A DNA stretch of 64,000 nucleotides from Peribacillus folii (GCF_030271255.1 NZ_JASJOM010000006.1:1-64000); one strand, 5' to 3'; numbered from the stretch's first letter, positions 11,101 through 20,100 are shown. Made by a program: numbers and translations. Notes: generated by a model not told the origin, from the sequence alone.

Positions 11101-12414
11101 CCGTATGGATTTTTCAATTTCTCTTAGAGAATCTCTACCTCCACCGAGGACGGGTACACACAAATCACGTATTTCTTCAGGGATTTTCGCTTTTAGAACT
11201 TTTAGAGGATTTTCCTTTTGGCTAGTAATAAGTATTTTCTTTCCATGCGCAAGTAAATGAGAAACAATATTGGCTATTGTATGAGTTTTACCAGTCCCCG
11301 GAGGTCCTTGTACGGTCAATCCGTAGTTACTTGACAGCCTTCTGGCAATTTCTTTTTGTTCCTCATTTGCAGCAAGAGGGAAGTATAATTCTGTACCTAC
11401 TTTATCCCATTTATAGCTATTCAATTCTTTATCTATTTGCACTTCATTTCCGACAATAGACTCAATTGTTGCAGGTACCTCAAAGCCTTCGTCTTGCATA
11501 GACTCAATGATTTGTTCTAAATCTTTTTGTATAACTTGATTGTCTTTTCGTCTTAGAATAATTACATATTCATCTAAATGACCTATAGCATCTTTTGACG
11601 GATGGATAGGTTCACCATTTAAAGCAGCACGACCACTCGCATCAATTACCTGCATAAATTGGCTAGATAAGTCCCGCACATCTTCTTCAAATACATCTCT
11701 ATATCGCGCTATTCTTCCTATATTCTGAATTTCCTCCATATTAGGAAGTGGGATGCCACTAAGTATATTCAGTTCGAGCTTGTATCCTTGATTAGTTGGT
11801 TTGACAGTAATAATACCTTTATCAGTATCAAGTTCTATATCCAGTTTCGTCGTAAATAAAGGATGTAGGATAGAATCAACTTCATGTTTCCACGTAAAAA
11901 TCGTCTCTCCTAGCAGTAATTCAAGACCTTCACCTTCAACTTGGAAATCTTGATTAATTCTGAAAAATAGTTCATACAAAGTTTGAACCTTTTTCATTCG
12001 AGAAATTTCCGCCGCCCAGTCACTCCACAATGCTTTCCAATCATTGAATAACTTTAACCGACTTGAATCCTCTTCAAAACGTATTTCCACCTCATCTTTT
12101 CCTTGGATTACTACTTTCGGGGCAGGGATTTTTGGAGGTTGTATTTCTTTATTATACGAATATGTAATCCACTCTCTAATGGACTTGTCAGGATGTGGAG
12201 GAGTCAAAATCGCTTCAGTGAACTTTTGTCTATGAATCTCAATAATTGCTTCCTCATCTTCTCCTTCTCCCATTAAATATACTCCATCACCGTAATCTTC
12301 TAGAGAAGCACTAGTCCAATTTTTATCATATTCCTTAAAATCACGGATAACCTTAAATCGCAAGTTATTAATTGCTAACAAATATTCAAACAGTTGCCTA
12401 GCTTTGTCGCTCAA
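8116..12414 (-). CDS. Very large SF1 helicase with C-terminal DUF559/Vsr-like nuclease
   Basis: 1432 residues. Walker A GPPGTGKTHTIAN is near residue 370; the DExx-type motif IIFDESSQCD near 1037; motif III VVVGDDEQISP near 1057; and the late SF1 motif VAASRAKNQMRLYHS near 1278. From about 1310 to the end is a DUF559/Vsr-like endonuclease domain (YRIDLVIEG, then LAVECDGERWHG, ending in a WRVRGREFYYN stretch). The 650-residue insertion between motifs I and II is probably largely coiled. The architecture resembles the helicase-Vsr arm of reported defence proteins, but I see no DUF4011 domain at the N-terminus. Its position next to OLD and CBASS genes supports a role in defence. Confidence 0.82.
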   Translation of the reverse strand: MSDKARQLFEYLLAINNLRFKVIRDFKEYDKNWTSASLEDYGDGVYLMGEGEDEEAIIEIHRQKFTEAILTPPHPDKSIREWITYSYNKEIQPPKIPAPKVVIQGKDEVEIRFEEDSSRLKLFNDWKALWSDWAAEISRMKKVQTLYELFFRINQDFQVEGEGLELLLGETIFTWKHEVDSILHPLFTTKLDIELDTDKGIITVKPTNQGYKLELNILSGIPLPNMEEIQNIGRIARYRDVFEEDVRDLSSQFMQVIDASGRAALNGEPIHPSKDAIGHLDEYVIILRRKDNQVIQKDLEQIIESMQDEGFEVPATIESIVGNEVQIDKELNSYKWDKVGTELYFPLAANEEQKEIARRLSSNYGLTVQGPPGTGKTHTIANIVSHLLAHGKKILITSQKENPLKVLKAKIPEEIRDLCVPVLGGGRDSLREIEKSIRTISDKLGNTSIEKLEAEIARNKDQLDSSRRNEAKFKHQLLEYSKSEKTEVEYKGNSITKADTAQMLTEESLDYHWILDKVELNSAFPLSEEEFKTLWELNGSLEEKDLYLKGTVLPDIHLLKSPEEMKKWLFNGQELKHKHDKAIINTNKIQFPHDKPYAEKLNIELSRILEYKDCFKEGTANQKILDDCLAGDSRKERWTSFFSGIKEMNKEMVSIHKTIISHDITLPNKPDFELESDIYIYGERLRANKKPNTIFTLTKGKNAKYLWQESIINGQPVRTLEEIDILQQHLILKKKKEEVVRIWNSNIDEISGTPIDIKDKRLFSTIDKVIEPYEKTMRLGALVEGFIQTSNRLLLNNSNWLNYNFYVELKSITNYLFDVLNFQEWERNYNLYRDTLKQLLKEKEIHPIVQSFLDVLNDKDDSRWESVLEELTYLMNKKEKVTKYFALFTRLEVIAPKTAAMMVDFLSKYVPIPQEVHKSWELKSLHDWMTENQNFEAERIENNIKSEQDYQKKLITSIVSSSTWLNQINGITESQKRALVAWKNFIKRYGKGTGNNKRYLADARKEMEKAQSAIPVWIMPVNQVIENFPIYNDKFDVIIFDESSQCDIMSVPVLLRGEKIVVVGDDEQISPYGIGTKDAEIEELIQRYLEGVPNKRLFDHKISLYEIADQIFPKSGRLMLKEHFRCVPEIIQFSNDLSYGGQMVPLRLPFENEKIEPPVVAIKVEDGYATEGSSIVNVPEADKIVEDIESIIADPQYGKQTIGVIALQGNKQASLIENKIRERISESEFVKRKIICGNAYSLQGDERDIIFLSMVIAGNRKFVKMTKKDQQQTFNVAASRAKNQMRLYHSVELDELKKDCYRYQLLSYCKNPTRVNEIVENLEEKCDSVFEIEVLRMIVAKGYKVQPQVKVGNYRIDLVIEGIRDRLAVECDGERWHGPEKWEEDMQRQSDLERAGWKFWRVRGREFYYNKTKSLENLWNKLEEMGIEKVAN

Positions 12415-12918
12415 TTAAAAGCACCTCTTTATTATTTCATATAGTAAATATAACACATTGTATGTATGGGAATAAAAGTTAATTCTTTAGGTCGATTGAT
12501 AAAATTTATAAGCAAACTTGTGTAATTGCTGAATTTATATATATGAGTCTTTTGTTGGAGTTATCCATCTTATTTTTTTCCCAATCTCATTAATATTTCT
12601 CACAAAATCGCTAGTATAAATAATAAAACAGGTAATATCAAAACGCTTCCGGAAGGGGGTGAAACAAAATCACTTTAGGAATTACACTATATTCTCAAAA
12701 ATAATGATTATATATTGTGCTTTAAAATTGTACAAAATATCGATACTCTACTGCCTCTACAGTAAGAGTTTCTTTAGACCTATACGTAATCGGATTTGGA
12801 TACTCTAGGTATCAAAATCTTATTGAGCTTGATTTATAATACTTTTACAAACGAAAAAATCTTTACTTGTCTAACATTTATTGAAGGTCAGAAATCTCCA
12901 TTTATCTAAATAAATATT
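12415..12918. other. Gene-free stretch
   Basis: About 500 bases of AT-rich sequence upstream of the helicase gene. Apart from the likely helicase promoter region I see no gene, RNA or repeat that I can support. Confidence 0.5.
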
Positions 12919-13272
12919 ATGACGGTTTTAGGAGTAAATACTAAAGGTTTAAAAAGGCATGTTCTAAATGAAATTTGTTTTTTTATTGGGAAACAATCGT
13001 TTAATTCAATGAATGGGTATAATGTACATGAAGGGTTTAATGATGGCGGAAGATATGCTGCCTATGGTGATGTTCTTTTGAGGCTGAACGGAGAAACTTA
13101 CGATGACGAAGATAAGGGTAATGAGTTAATTAGAAAATGGAGCAAACATTATAAAAATGGATACAGAACAGGAGCAAAGCATCTGGATGACTCTTTAAAG
13201 AGAGAGAATTTATTACACATGAATTATCTCTATAGAAAAAAGACTAGGTGTTCCTCTTTGTTTTTTTATTGA
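12919..13272 (+). CDS. Hypothetical protein, possibly a gene remnant
   Basis: 117-residue frame with protein-like composition (GGRYAAYGDVLLRL and ETYDDEDKGNELIRKW are ordered, charged-and-hydrophobic segments). There is an in-frame stop four codons before the ATG and no clear ribosome binding site, and the last ten residues run into low-complexity sequence. It may be a piece of a longer gene of a mobile element. I do not recognise a family. Confidence 0.35.
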   Translation: MTVLGVNTKGLKRHVLNEICFFIGKQSFNSMNGYNVHEGFNDGGRYAAYGDVLLRLNGETYDDEDKGNELIRKWSKHYKNGYRTGAKHLDDSLKRENLLHMNYLYRKKTRCSSLFFY

Positions 13273-13806
13273 TTAATTAATCACTTCCTTTTACTCTTAT
13301 TAAGTCACTAAATCTAATCCACTGAATTTCTTGGTTAACTTCCAGCATACTCATCTTTTTAATAGGTACTCACGATAATGAACAAGTCCAGTACAGTTTC
13401 AATTTGCCCATCTATGTAATATGTTATCTCAATTTCTTTCGCGTACTCCATATGTTCACAAATAGTTTGTTTGCTTCTTGCAGTTGCTGTTCATCTATAA
13501 TAGGTTTATCTACTTTGTTCTTATATTTTTTCCTTCTTTGTCGTCAATATTTAGACTTTTAAACTTTTAAAAAAACATGAAGAACCCTGTTGGTTCTTTA
13601 TGTAACCAAAATGAGAATTTGAAGTTGGTATTATTTTAGAACTGAATCACTTTACATGTATGAATTTATGTAATGTGAAAAAAGCTGATTTGAAGTATGA
13701 ACATTTCTGAGGGAGAGTAGTAAAGTATTCGGTGTAAAGTAGTGGTTTTTATAGCTACTAAGGGAGCCTTGATTAAAATATAAAGCTCCCTATGTGTTAC
13801 TATATA
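13273..13806. other. Gene-free stretch with two hairpins
   Basis: No supportable gene. A short hairpin near 13,574-13,600 (GAAGAACC/GGTTCTT) and a GGGAGC/GCTCCC stem at about 13,760-13,790 may be terminators; the latter lies just downstream of the minus-strand gene that ends at 13,807. Confidence 0.4.
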
Positions 13807-14517
13807 TTATTTATGTAATCCCTTTTCTTTAAACTCTTTCCATATTTCTTCTATGAAAAAGATTGGATGTGAGTAACCAGCATGACGTAAAAATTCTTGG
13901 TATTCAGGATGGGACTGGAAAAATCGAGCAGTATAGGCTTTTCTAAAACGCAGATTTGTGGAGGTTTTAAATGTTGAATCTGCAAAAATGAGTTCTTTTA
14001 ACTCTTGCTTTTGTTTATCCTTCTCAGCCTGAGTTTTCTCACTAATTTCTTTTAACCTCTCTTCCGGAATTTCACGTACTACTTTTTTAACGATTATTTC
14101 CACCATTTCTTCATATTCACTAAGTTCAAAAACATGTTCCCATACGGTATAGTTATAAAACAAGAAACCCTCTTTTATATAGTACATTAATAGAAGTGAT
14201 GGCTTCTGAAAATCAATTTCCTTTATCATTTTATTATATTCATGAATCTCCATGTTTAGCCGCTCTTGTATAGTCTCTTCATATCCTTGATTGTATTCAT
14301 TTGGGATTAAATAGTCCTCCTCATAAGCGTATAAATAATTATAAAATAACAATTTATTTTCTACATGTACATGAAAATCTAAAAACTCCTTCTGATTTGG
14401 TATTTTTATTTGATTCTCACTTTCTCTGTCTATTTCAATTGTTCCATTAACAAGAGAAAAACCCCTCGTTTTAGCAAGACTTTCCAAGTCTTCTTTAAGC
14501 GGTATTTGATATTCCAT
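13807..14517 (-). CDS. Hypothetical protein of 236 residues
   Basis: No family recognised. The protein is soluble, acidic in the first half (many Tyr, Glu and Asp), with a Lys/Glu-rich probably coiled stretch at about 155-180 and a C-terminal helical region containing FRKAYTARFFQSHPEYQEFLRHAG. A ribosome binding site (GAGGGTATGTT) precedes the ATG. It stands alone between gene remnants, with no partner to suggest a role. Confidence 0.65.
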   Translation of the reverse strand: MEYQIPLKEDLESLAKTRGFSLVNGTIEIDRESENQIKIPNQKEFLDFHVHVENKLLFYNYLYAYEEDYLIPNEYNQGYEETIQERLNMEIHEYNKMIKEIDFQKPSLLLMYYIKEGFLFYNYTVWEHVFELSEYEEMVEIIVKKVVREIPEERLKEISEKTQAEKDKQKQELKELIFADSTFKTSTNLRFRKAYTARFFQSHPEYQEFLRHAGYSHPIFFIEEIWKEFKEKGLHK

Positions 14518-14633
14518 AACATACCCTCCTGAATAAATTCAAAGCTAAAAATTTGTATCCTCTATTAATAATAGTCTAATAGTCCTTTTGACTAATCACA
14601 AACAAAAATTCCAAGTATTTGAAGGCTTTTTCT

Positions 14634-14649
14634 AAAAGGTATACCTTTT
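14634..14649. repeat. 16-bp perfect palindrome upstream of recombinase remnant
   Basis: AAAAGGTATACCTTTT is a perfect palindrome; a half-site CTAAAAGGT recurs near 14,692. It lies about 90 bases before the resolvase start remnant and could be an old crossover (res) site or an operator. Confidence 0.45.
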
Positions 14650-14736
14650 AAAAGTGGTTTTTTAAAGCCGTAGAATCAATAGTCAAGAGGTCTAAAAGGT
14701 TATTGTAAAATAGATAGAAATAAGGGGTTGTTTTCA

Positions 14737-14775
14737 ATGATGGTAGGTTACGCAAGAGTTTCAACGATTACGATA
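14737..14775 (+). pseudogene. N-terminal remnant of a serine resolvase
   Basis: The frame from the ATG at 14,737 reads MMVGYARVSTITI and then stops. GYARVST is the catalytic-serine segment with which small serine recombinases begin. Everything after about residue 11 is missing or out of frame, so this is the scar of a deleted resolvase/invertase gene. Confidence 0.6.
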
Positions 14776-14877
14776 TAATAAGGATATAAGCAAGTTGAAG
14801 TAAAATCAATCAGGACATAAATACTTAGTGGAATAACTAGGATAATCTGAATTCCCATTATCTCTAGGAGGTACATA

Positions 14878-14985
14878 TTTGAAACAAACTAAATCGAATA
14901 AAGGTTGGTTAAGTCTTGGGGCAATCGGTTTATTTATTATTGGGAAAATGAAATGGTTGTTTGCATTATTAAAAATAGCAAAGTA
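14878..14985 (+). pseudogene. Short N-terminal fragment, possibly site-2 protease-like
   Basis: A good ribosome binding site (AGGAGGT) precedes a TTG at 14,878. The 35-codon frame reads KQTKSNKGWLSLGAIGLF... and ends KWLFALLKIAK. This basic-then-hydrophobic opening resembles the start of M50/site-2 protease-type membrane proteins of bacilli, but nothing of the catalytic region follows. It may be a fragment or a genuine 35-residue membrane peptide. Confidence 0.3.
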
Positions 14986-15336
14986 GGTTCGTTGAGTGTC
15001 CCCTTTCATGATAATTTACGAAAATGTTCAAAACTTGGGTCATCTGCATTTAGGACAGCATATTTTTCATCTTTAGATTTAAATGTAATTCCGAACCTAG
15101 AAAAGCCCTTTTGTATTCCTATATTGTTCAATTATGTCATGATAATCCATGTGGTCTTGAGTAAGGTTTGTAAATAAAGCTGTTCCAATTCGATTTGTGC
15201 AGGTGACACAAAAAAACATTTATGAAACAAGAAAAATATGAAATAATATTATTAGTTAAGCTGTCTCATACTCATACTACAGTAATCAAATGCTCAATGT
15301 ATTATTAAACAATTAAACCTGTTGACATTTATACGA

Positions 15337-15365
15337 AAAGGTGAAACCTTTACGATTTCACCTTT
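15337..15365. terminator. Hairpin downstream of HEPN unit
   Basis: Perfect 10-bp stem AAAGGTGAAA/TTTCACCTTT with a 9-base loop, about 100 bases after the 306-residue gene; on the minus strand it is followed by TTTT. Confidence 0.5.
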
Positions 15366-15461
15366 CTAGTATTAATCAATAGATTAAACCATTTAAACTA
15401 TTATTTTTATATAAGCTATATATACTCTAATTTTATATAAAATCCCTTGATTTCTTTTTGA

Positions 15462-16382
15462 TTATTCCTTATAAAACATATCTTTATCATCTTGTGTATA
15501 AAGATAGCCACTCAATTTACAGTTCCAGGCTTCTTGACTATAAGAACTTTGTTTCTTATTAAAAAAACCGAAATTCTCTTCTCCCTGTCTAACTATTCTA
15601 AACGTAAATCCCTGGTTCAATAATAGAGGGTTAATGGTGTTTATTCTAATTATACCAAAATCACTAATATTTCTCATTACTTGTGAAGTAATTTCAGTTT
15701 CGTTAAGTTCAATCACCAATTCTAAATGAGCTTCAAATATCAATCTCTTCATAAAGCCAAATACAGATGAAATTAATTCATTTGAAATAAGCAAATTAAA
15801 TTCTTCATTGCTCCTTGCTAATTGATGAATTAACAGTCGATTTTTTTTATCGAAGGGATAATTACTTCTTTTTGATTCATAATCCGAAAAAATATTAATA
15901 GAATTTTGATTTTGAGCAAATTCCCTTAAAAAATATTTAACAATCCCTGTCCTTTGTACAGATACATGTAAATCTTGAATTTTCCTTTTTAGCTTGGGTT
16001 TTGCTACAGTTCCAGCGAATTTTTTTGGTATTGTTGGAGCTATAATGTCTTTGTGCAGTTCTTCAATTGCATTACCAAAGTAAATCCCCAATTCCACAAG
16101 CTTTTTATATTCGGGAATTGATAAAATTTCTTCAATCTCCTTTTTTAATGATTCATTTTTCTGATTTTCTTTATTCGCCTCTAATAAATAATATGCATTT
16201 GGTATTCCATAATAATGTCCAAGACCTTCTCTAGCATTAGATATAACTAATTTAAAGAAGTTATACCAAGCTTCAGGGGAAGTTTTTTCTTTTGTAATTT
16301 TAATTACGTCTAGAAGTTCTTTCCCCTCGTCAATTTTTTTAATAACTTTTCCTAACTTATATGAAGTCTCAGCTATATTCAT
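15462..16382 (-). CDS. Unknown partner of the HEPN protein
   Basis: 306 residues, no family recognised. The first half is helical and basic (KLKRKIQDLHVSVQRTGIVKYFLREF), the second half more beta-rich. The ATG follows immediately on the TAA of the upstream HEPN gene (no bases between), so the two are translationally coupled and probably form one system. No nuclease, transmembrane or DNA-binding motif is obvious. A regulatory or antitoxin-like role for the adjacent HEPN protein is possible but unproven. Confidence 0.65.
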   Translation of the reverse strand: MNIAETSYKLGKVIKKIDEGKELLDVIKITKEKTSPEAWYNFFKLVISNAREGLGHYYGIPNAYYLLEANKENQKNESLKKEIEEILSIPEYKKLVELGIYFGNAIEELHKDIIAPTIPKKFAGTVAKPKLKRKIQDLHVSVQRTGIVKYFLREFAQNQNSINIFSDYESKRSNYPFDKKNRLLIHQLARSNEEFNLLISNELISSVFGFMKRLIFEAHLELVIELNETEITSQVMRNISDFGIIRINTINPLLLNQGFTFRIVRQGEENFGFFNKKQSSYSQEAWNCKLSGYLYTQDDKDMFYKE

Positions 16383-18191
16383 TTATTTCCCACCCTTATG
16401 CTTCATCTTATAAGCAATAATCATCCCTATAATTGTGTTCGATTTCCAAACATCCATCATCTCAATATTTTCTGTTGCACGACCATGAACTAAATCATTT
16501 CTTTTTTTTCTAATAAGGTTTAGGGAGTTTTCATCTGTTTTTGTGATTGGAATTTCCAATGTTGCTATTAAATTACGTAACTTTGCAAATAAAGGAGCAT
16601 TAGTTAATGAACTAGAAAACTTACCCTTAATATCTTCAGATAACTTATCTTTTTCTTCTTTGGAGCCGTCAAAAACTGAATTAAATTCATTTAGTGCAGC
16701 TGCGACTACCTTTTTTCTGATTCCCTTATTCACTAATGGAGACACCTTTTCATCTGATAATAAAAATTCTATTGATATGTTACTGAATATAATTTGGTCT
16801 TCTAAATTAGTAGAATCCCAACTCCGTTTGAGCCATTTTAAAGCATTTAATAAATTTTTCATCTCTTCAGAAACGTCATTATCCATATTGGCAGCTATCA
16901 AATCTTCATACCAATCTAAATTTTCTATTTTTTCATTAAAAGATTCATCTAGTGTAAGTATGTTTGGTTCCACTATCTTTTCCATATCAGAAACAACTAG
17001 GCCATTTGTAACTAGATTACGAACATACACTAGAGAGCCCACTTTGGGTTTTGGTACGAAAACGTCTCTCTTCCACTCTGTTATATAGTCCTGAGTAGAG
17101 TACAATTCAAATAATGAATCTTGTTTAACAATATGGTTTATCGCGTTTAGTGCATCTTCAATTTGCTTTTTGGCTTGAGAATAGGCTGCATAAGGAGACT
17201 GACTATCTACATTGACTTTAGCTAATGTATAATGTCCAAATTTATCCTTTAATTTCTCTTTCATCAATGCAATATCATAGTTATCAGAATCACTTGCAAG
17301 TAATTCTACATTACCAATCCCTATGGACTCAGTTTCAACCAATATGTTATGTACTGGTATCAACACTATATAAGGTTGAATATGCTCCTCAATTCCTTCT
17401 ATGTCAGCTTTCCATCCATTACTTCTAACCATGAAATCAATAAGGTAACGGGGGTCGGTATTTTCAGAGATAAGTAAACCTAAAGTAGATTTCTTGAGAT
17501 TGTAAACATTGGTATTGAAATTCAACGTAACTGTTGAATTATTTTCTTTCCGAACGGATATTATCAAAGCTAAATAATATTTTTGCATCCCTTCCCCATA
17601 ATCAACATAAATAGGAATTTCATTAATTAAATGAAAGGTTTTAAGGTTCATCTCAAAAACATCTTTAAGAACAATTTCCCCATAATCATCGCTACCTGAA
17701 TATCCTACAAAATTAAATCGTAAGGGTGTTATAAAATCTTCTTCGGAAACCTGTATTTGCATTTTTAATGATGTTTTTTCATCTTCATTTATATCTATTA
17801 ATCCATAAAAATGGTTGCCAAGTTTAATTAAGTTGTCTCCATTTTCTAGTATTTCATCTGAAATTTGTTCTAATAATTTTATTGCTACATTGATATCATC
17901 GACACTGATTTTTTCATTTTGATTTTTATATGTAGTCAATCTATTTAATATTTGATTCAAAACTTGGATTGCAGTATATTTATTAATCCCAAATAAATCT
18001 CCTGTAATCGTTGATACACCTATAAGCAAATATGCTGGAACTTCAGATTTCTTACTTTTGAGAAGAAACGCTTTTATCATTTCTTCATCCTGATACATAA
18101 TAATTTCATAACAAACAACTGAATTTTTAAACGGTTCAAAGGGCAAATTTATTGGTATATGCTTAGCTGCTGCTGTAAATAGTTCAGTCAT
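16383..18191 (-). CDS. Large protein with C-terminal HEPN (ApeA-like) domain
   Basis: 602 residues from the ATG at 18,191, chosen because AAAGGAG lies 7 bases before it; an upstream in-frame start at 18,257 lacks such a site. The last ~140 residues look like a HEPN domain: helical, ending in KKRNDLVHGR, which contains the catalytic R-x4-H signature of HEPN ribonucleases (Arg564 to His569). The preceding 450 residues are mixed alpha/beta with no motif I recognise. HEPN proteins of this type (for example ApeA) cleave RNA when a phage is sensed and abort infection. Operonic with an unknown downstream partner. Confidence 0.68.
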   Translation of the reverse strand: MTELFTAAAKHIPINLPFEPFKNSVVCYEIIMYQDEEMIKAFLLKSKKSEVPAYLLIGVSTITGDLFGINKYTAIQVLNQILNRLTTYKNQNEKISVDDINVAIKLLEQISDEILENGDNLIKLGNHFYGLIDINEDEKTSLKMQIQVSEEDFITPLRFNFVGYSGSDDYGEIVLKDVFEMNLKTFHLINEIPIYVDYGEGMQKYYLALIISVRKENNSTVTLNFNTNVYNLKKSTLGLLISENTDPRYLIDFMVRSNGWKADIEGIEEHIQPYIVLIPVHNILVETESIGIGNVELLASDSDNYDIALMKEKLKDKFGHYTLAKVNVDSQSPYAAYSQAKKQIEDALNAINHIVKQDSLFELYSTQDYITEWKRDVFVPKPKVGSLVYVRNLVTNGLVVSDMEKIVEPNILTLDESFNEKIENLDWYEDLIAANMDNDVSEEMKNLLNALKWLKRSWDSTNLEDQIIFSNISIEFLLSDEKVSPLVNKGIRKKVVAAALNEFNSVFDGSKEEKDKLSEDIKGKFSSSLTNAPLFAKLRNLIATLEIPITKTDENSLNLIRKKRNDLVHGRATENIEMMDVWKSNTIIGMIIAYKMKHKGGK

Positions 18192-18297
18192 TATATTACT
18201 CCTTTGTAAACTTAATTTTATTAATATAAAAGTAAAGCAAGCAATAATTAAGGACAACCATTCTGTTTTTTGCTACGCCAAACTACAGAAACTGAAA

Positions 18298-18355
18298 AAG
18301 AAGAACCACTTCTTTAATCCCTCATAAGGGTCACAAGAAGGATGTGGTTCTTCTT
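18298..18355. terminator. Long inverted repeat between deaminase and HEPN genes
   Basis: Perfect 12-bp arms AAGAAGAACCAC/GTGGTTCTTCTT. Probably terminates the deaminase transcript before the HEPN operon begins. Confidence 0.55.
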
Positions 18356-18500
18356 CTAATACTAAACTAGATTGTTACCAGCCACTCTATAGATTAATCT
18401 TACTTAAGCGTTAATTTTTTATAGTAAAAAATATCGTTACTCTTTTAAACTAAAATTTTGTTTTCCCCTGCGCATTATCTAATTTTGAAACTTAAATATA

Positions 18501-19094
18501 TTAAAAATCTACCATTTCACTTTGGAAATCTTCTGGAAAATTCTTCATATCTTCTAATTGTTGAAGAAAATAGAGCTTTATGGTTACATCTTTATACATT
18601 GCTCTAAATTCATCTTTCATCATATTTAAGCAATACATACAAGGTTCAAGTTTTGTGTATATCCTTATTGTTACTCCACCACTTGTAAGGTCATTCTTAT
18701 ATCTACGCACAATCTCATTAAAAATTTTGCGTTCACAACAATACTGCCTTTGACCGATGTAGTCTCTGTTGTAATAATTTTGGGGCATGTAAAATTTCAA
18801 GTTTGGAGTTAGTCTATGTGCTACAGGAAATTGCCCTAGAGGTCTCATACAAAGCACAGGTGGTGGCATGTCTGGTAACCTTTCAAAAGCAGGAATATCA
18901 ATATCTTCCTTTGCTGAAAGATTAATCTTGCTATGAGCAAAAAAGTAAGGAATATCTTTTGCTGACTTGCTAGGTAATATTACTTCCGCAATTGCGATGT
19001 TACCATTAATATTCCATCCCTCTATTATCTTTTCAAGGTCTTGTTTTAGCTTTTTTCCAATTTGAAGTTCCTGCTCTACTTCTTCTTTATTCAT
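18501..19094 (-). CDS. Stand-alone deaminase of the toxin-like cytidine deaminase fold
   Basis: 197 residues. The C-terminal half has the zinc site of the deaminase superfamily: Cys119-x-Glu121 in QRQYCCERK, taking the place of the usual HAE, and Pro151-Cys152-x-x-Cys155 in LEPCMYC. The CxE variant is typical of bacterial toxin/effector deaminases rather than of metabolic cytidine or CMP deaminases. The N-terminal 80 residues are a short helical region and a beta segment, with no secretion signal, PAAR or LXG domain. No immunity gene is recognisable beside it. It could be an orphaned toxin tip or a nucleotide/nucleic-acid deaminase used in phage defence. A ribosome binding site (GGGAGGTTTAG) precedes the ATG. 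Confidence 0.68.
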   Translation of the reverse strand: MNKEEVEQELQIGKKLKQDLEKIIEGWNINGNIAIAEVILPSKSAKDIPYFFAHSKINLSAKEDIDIPAFERLPDMPPPVLCMRPLGQFPVAHRLTPNLKFYMPQNYYNRDYIGQRQYCCERKIFNEIVRRYKNDLTSGGVTIRIYTKLEPCMYCLNMMKDEFRAMYKDVTIKLYFLQQLEDMKNFPEDFQSEMVDF

Positions 19095-19399
19095 CTAAAC
19101 CTCCCATGGTTAAAATGTAATCCAACTAGAATAGATTATCATAATTACTTGATTATGGTAAAGGAAGAAGGGGGCTATATAAATCACCCTCAATATAACA
19201 AGAGAACTCTACAATATATTGGAACTCACCGGTTATCTCAAAAGGATAAGTGGCTTCTGGGCCAGGTACAGTTATTATTTTTTCTGGATGGAAGTAGCTT
19301 ATTTCTACCTTCATGTTATTCGCCTCTCTTAAAAGGTTCGGATAGTTATATTTTTATTATATACCACTTGAAACTGTTGTTTTCACTGGCCTATTAGAG

Positions 19400-20083
19400 T
19401 TATCAGCTTGTTGAACTAAACTGCCCCGTTAGCCATCCATGAATCGCAAAAATCAGCGATTCACCACAAAGAATGAAAATGGTTAGGAAGTGTCAATACT
19501 GATACTGACCGTAATCCATCGGCTAATTAATTAACGCTCTCCTCTTTTTTTTTAACGATTGAGCAGAGTCTTCTTAAGTATTGTCATTTTTCATTTTTAA
19601 AGAGACTTATTTTCATGGTAGTTCATCAAGAAAATCAACAACATCCTTTAACTGAGCCTACAAATTAAAAAAGTTGCAATATAGAGGGGATTCCTCTCGA
19701 ATATTCACTGGGAGCATCCGGTTTTATACATGTCAATTATTATTATTTCTTATTGTCGTATACGCATAAGATTATCAACGGTTAGTAAGGTTTTCAATAT
19801 CAAAAATGGTGGTTTCATTACGATTTATGGTGTTGTCCTACATACATTTTGTAACATCAACTTTTCAGCATTGGAGAATCTTGTACTTCTCTTCCAGTTA
19901 AAACGCGAGCATAAGCACCACTCTAAACATTTAACACCCCTTTTTCTAAAATATTATCTTTATTCATGTGTATTCTATTTACAAACCCATCACCTTTCGA
20001 GTTAAACATCTCCTCAAAATATTCACCATAATTTGGACGAAAGGTTCCTATATTGTATTCCCCCCCTTTTCATATGTTTATAA
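19400..20083. other. Gene-free stretch at left edge of recombinase module
   Basis: No supportable gene. A 7-bp-arm inverted repeat (GAATCGC/GCGATTC, 19,440-19,461) next to a GTTGAACTAAACTGCCCC stretch looks like the end of an old insertion sequence, but no transposase remains. Confidence 0.35.
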
Positions 20084-20100
20084 GTTCGATTTTCTGTCCA
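20084..20100 (+). repeat. Element-end-like motif, left copy 1
   Basis: GTTCGATTTTCTGTCCA. A near-identical copy follows at 20,274, and the inverted form occurs at 23,846 on the other side of the serine recombinase operon. Candidate recombination or regulatory sites of that module. Confidence 0.45.

Noticed and set aside
6065-12414. Gabija (GajA/GajB)
   Set aside because: The OLD gene fits GajA, but the neighbouring helicase is a 1432-residue DUF559-tailed protein, not a UvrD-like GajB of about 500 residues, and a terminator lies between them.
16543-17088. 181-residue plus-strand frame inside the HEPN gene
   Set aside because: Antisense to a well-supported gene, low-complexity Ser/Leu composition, no ribosome binding site.
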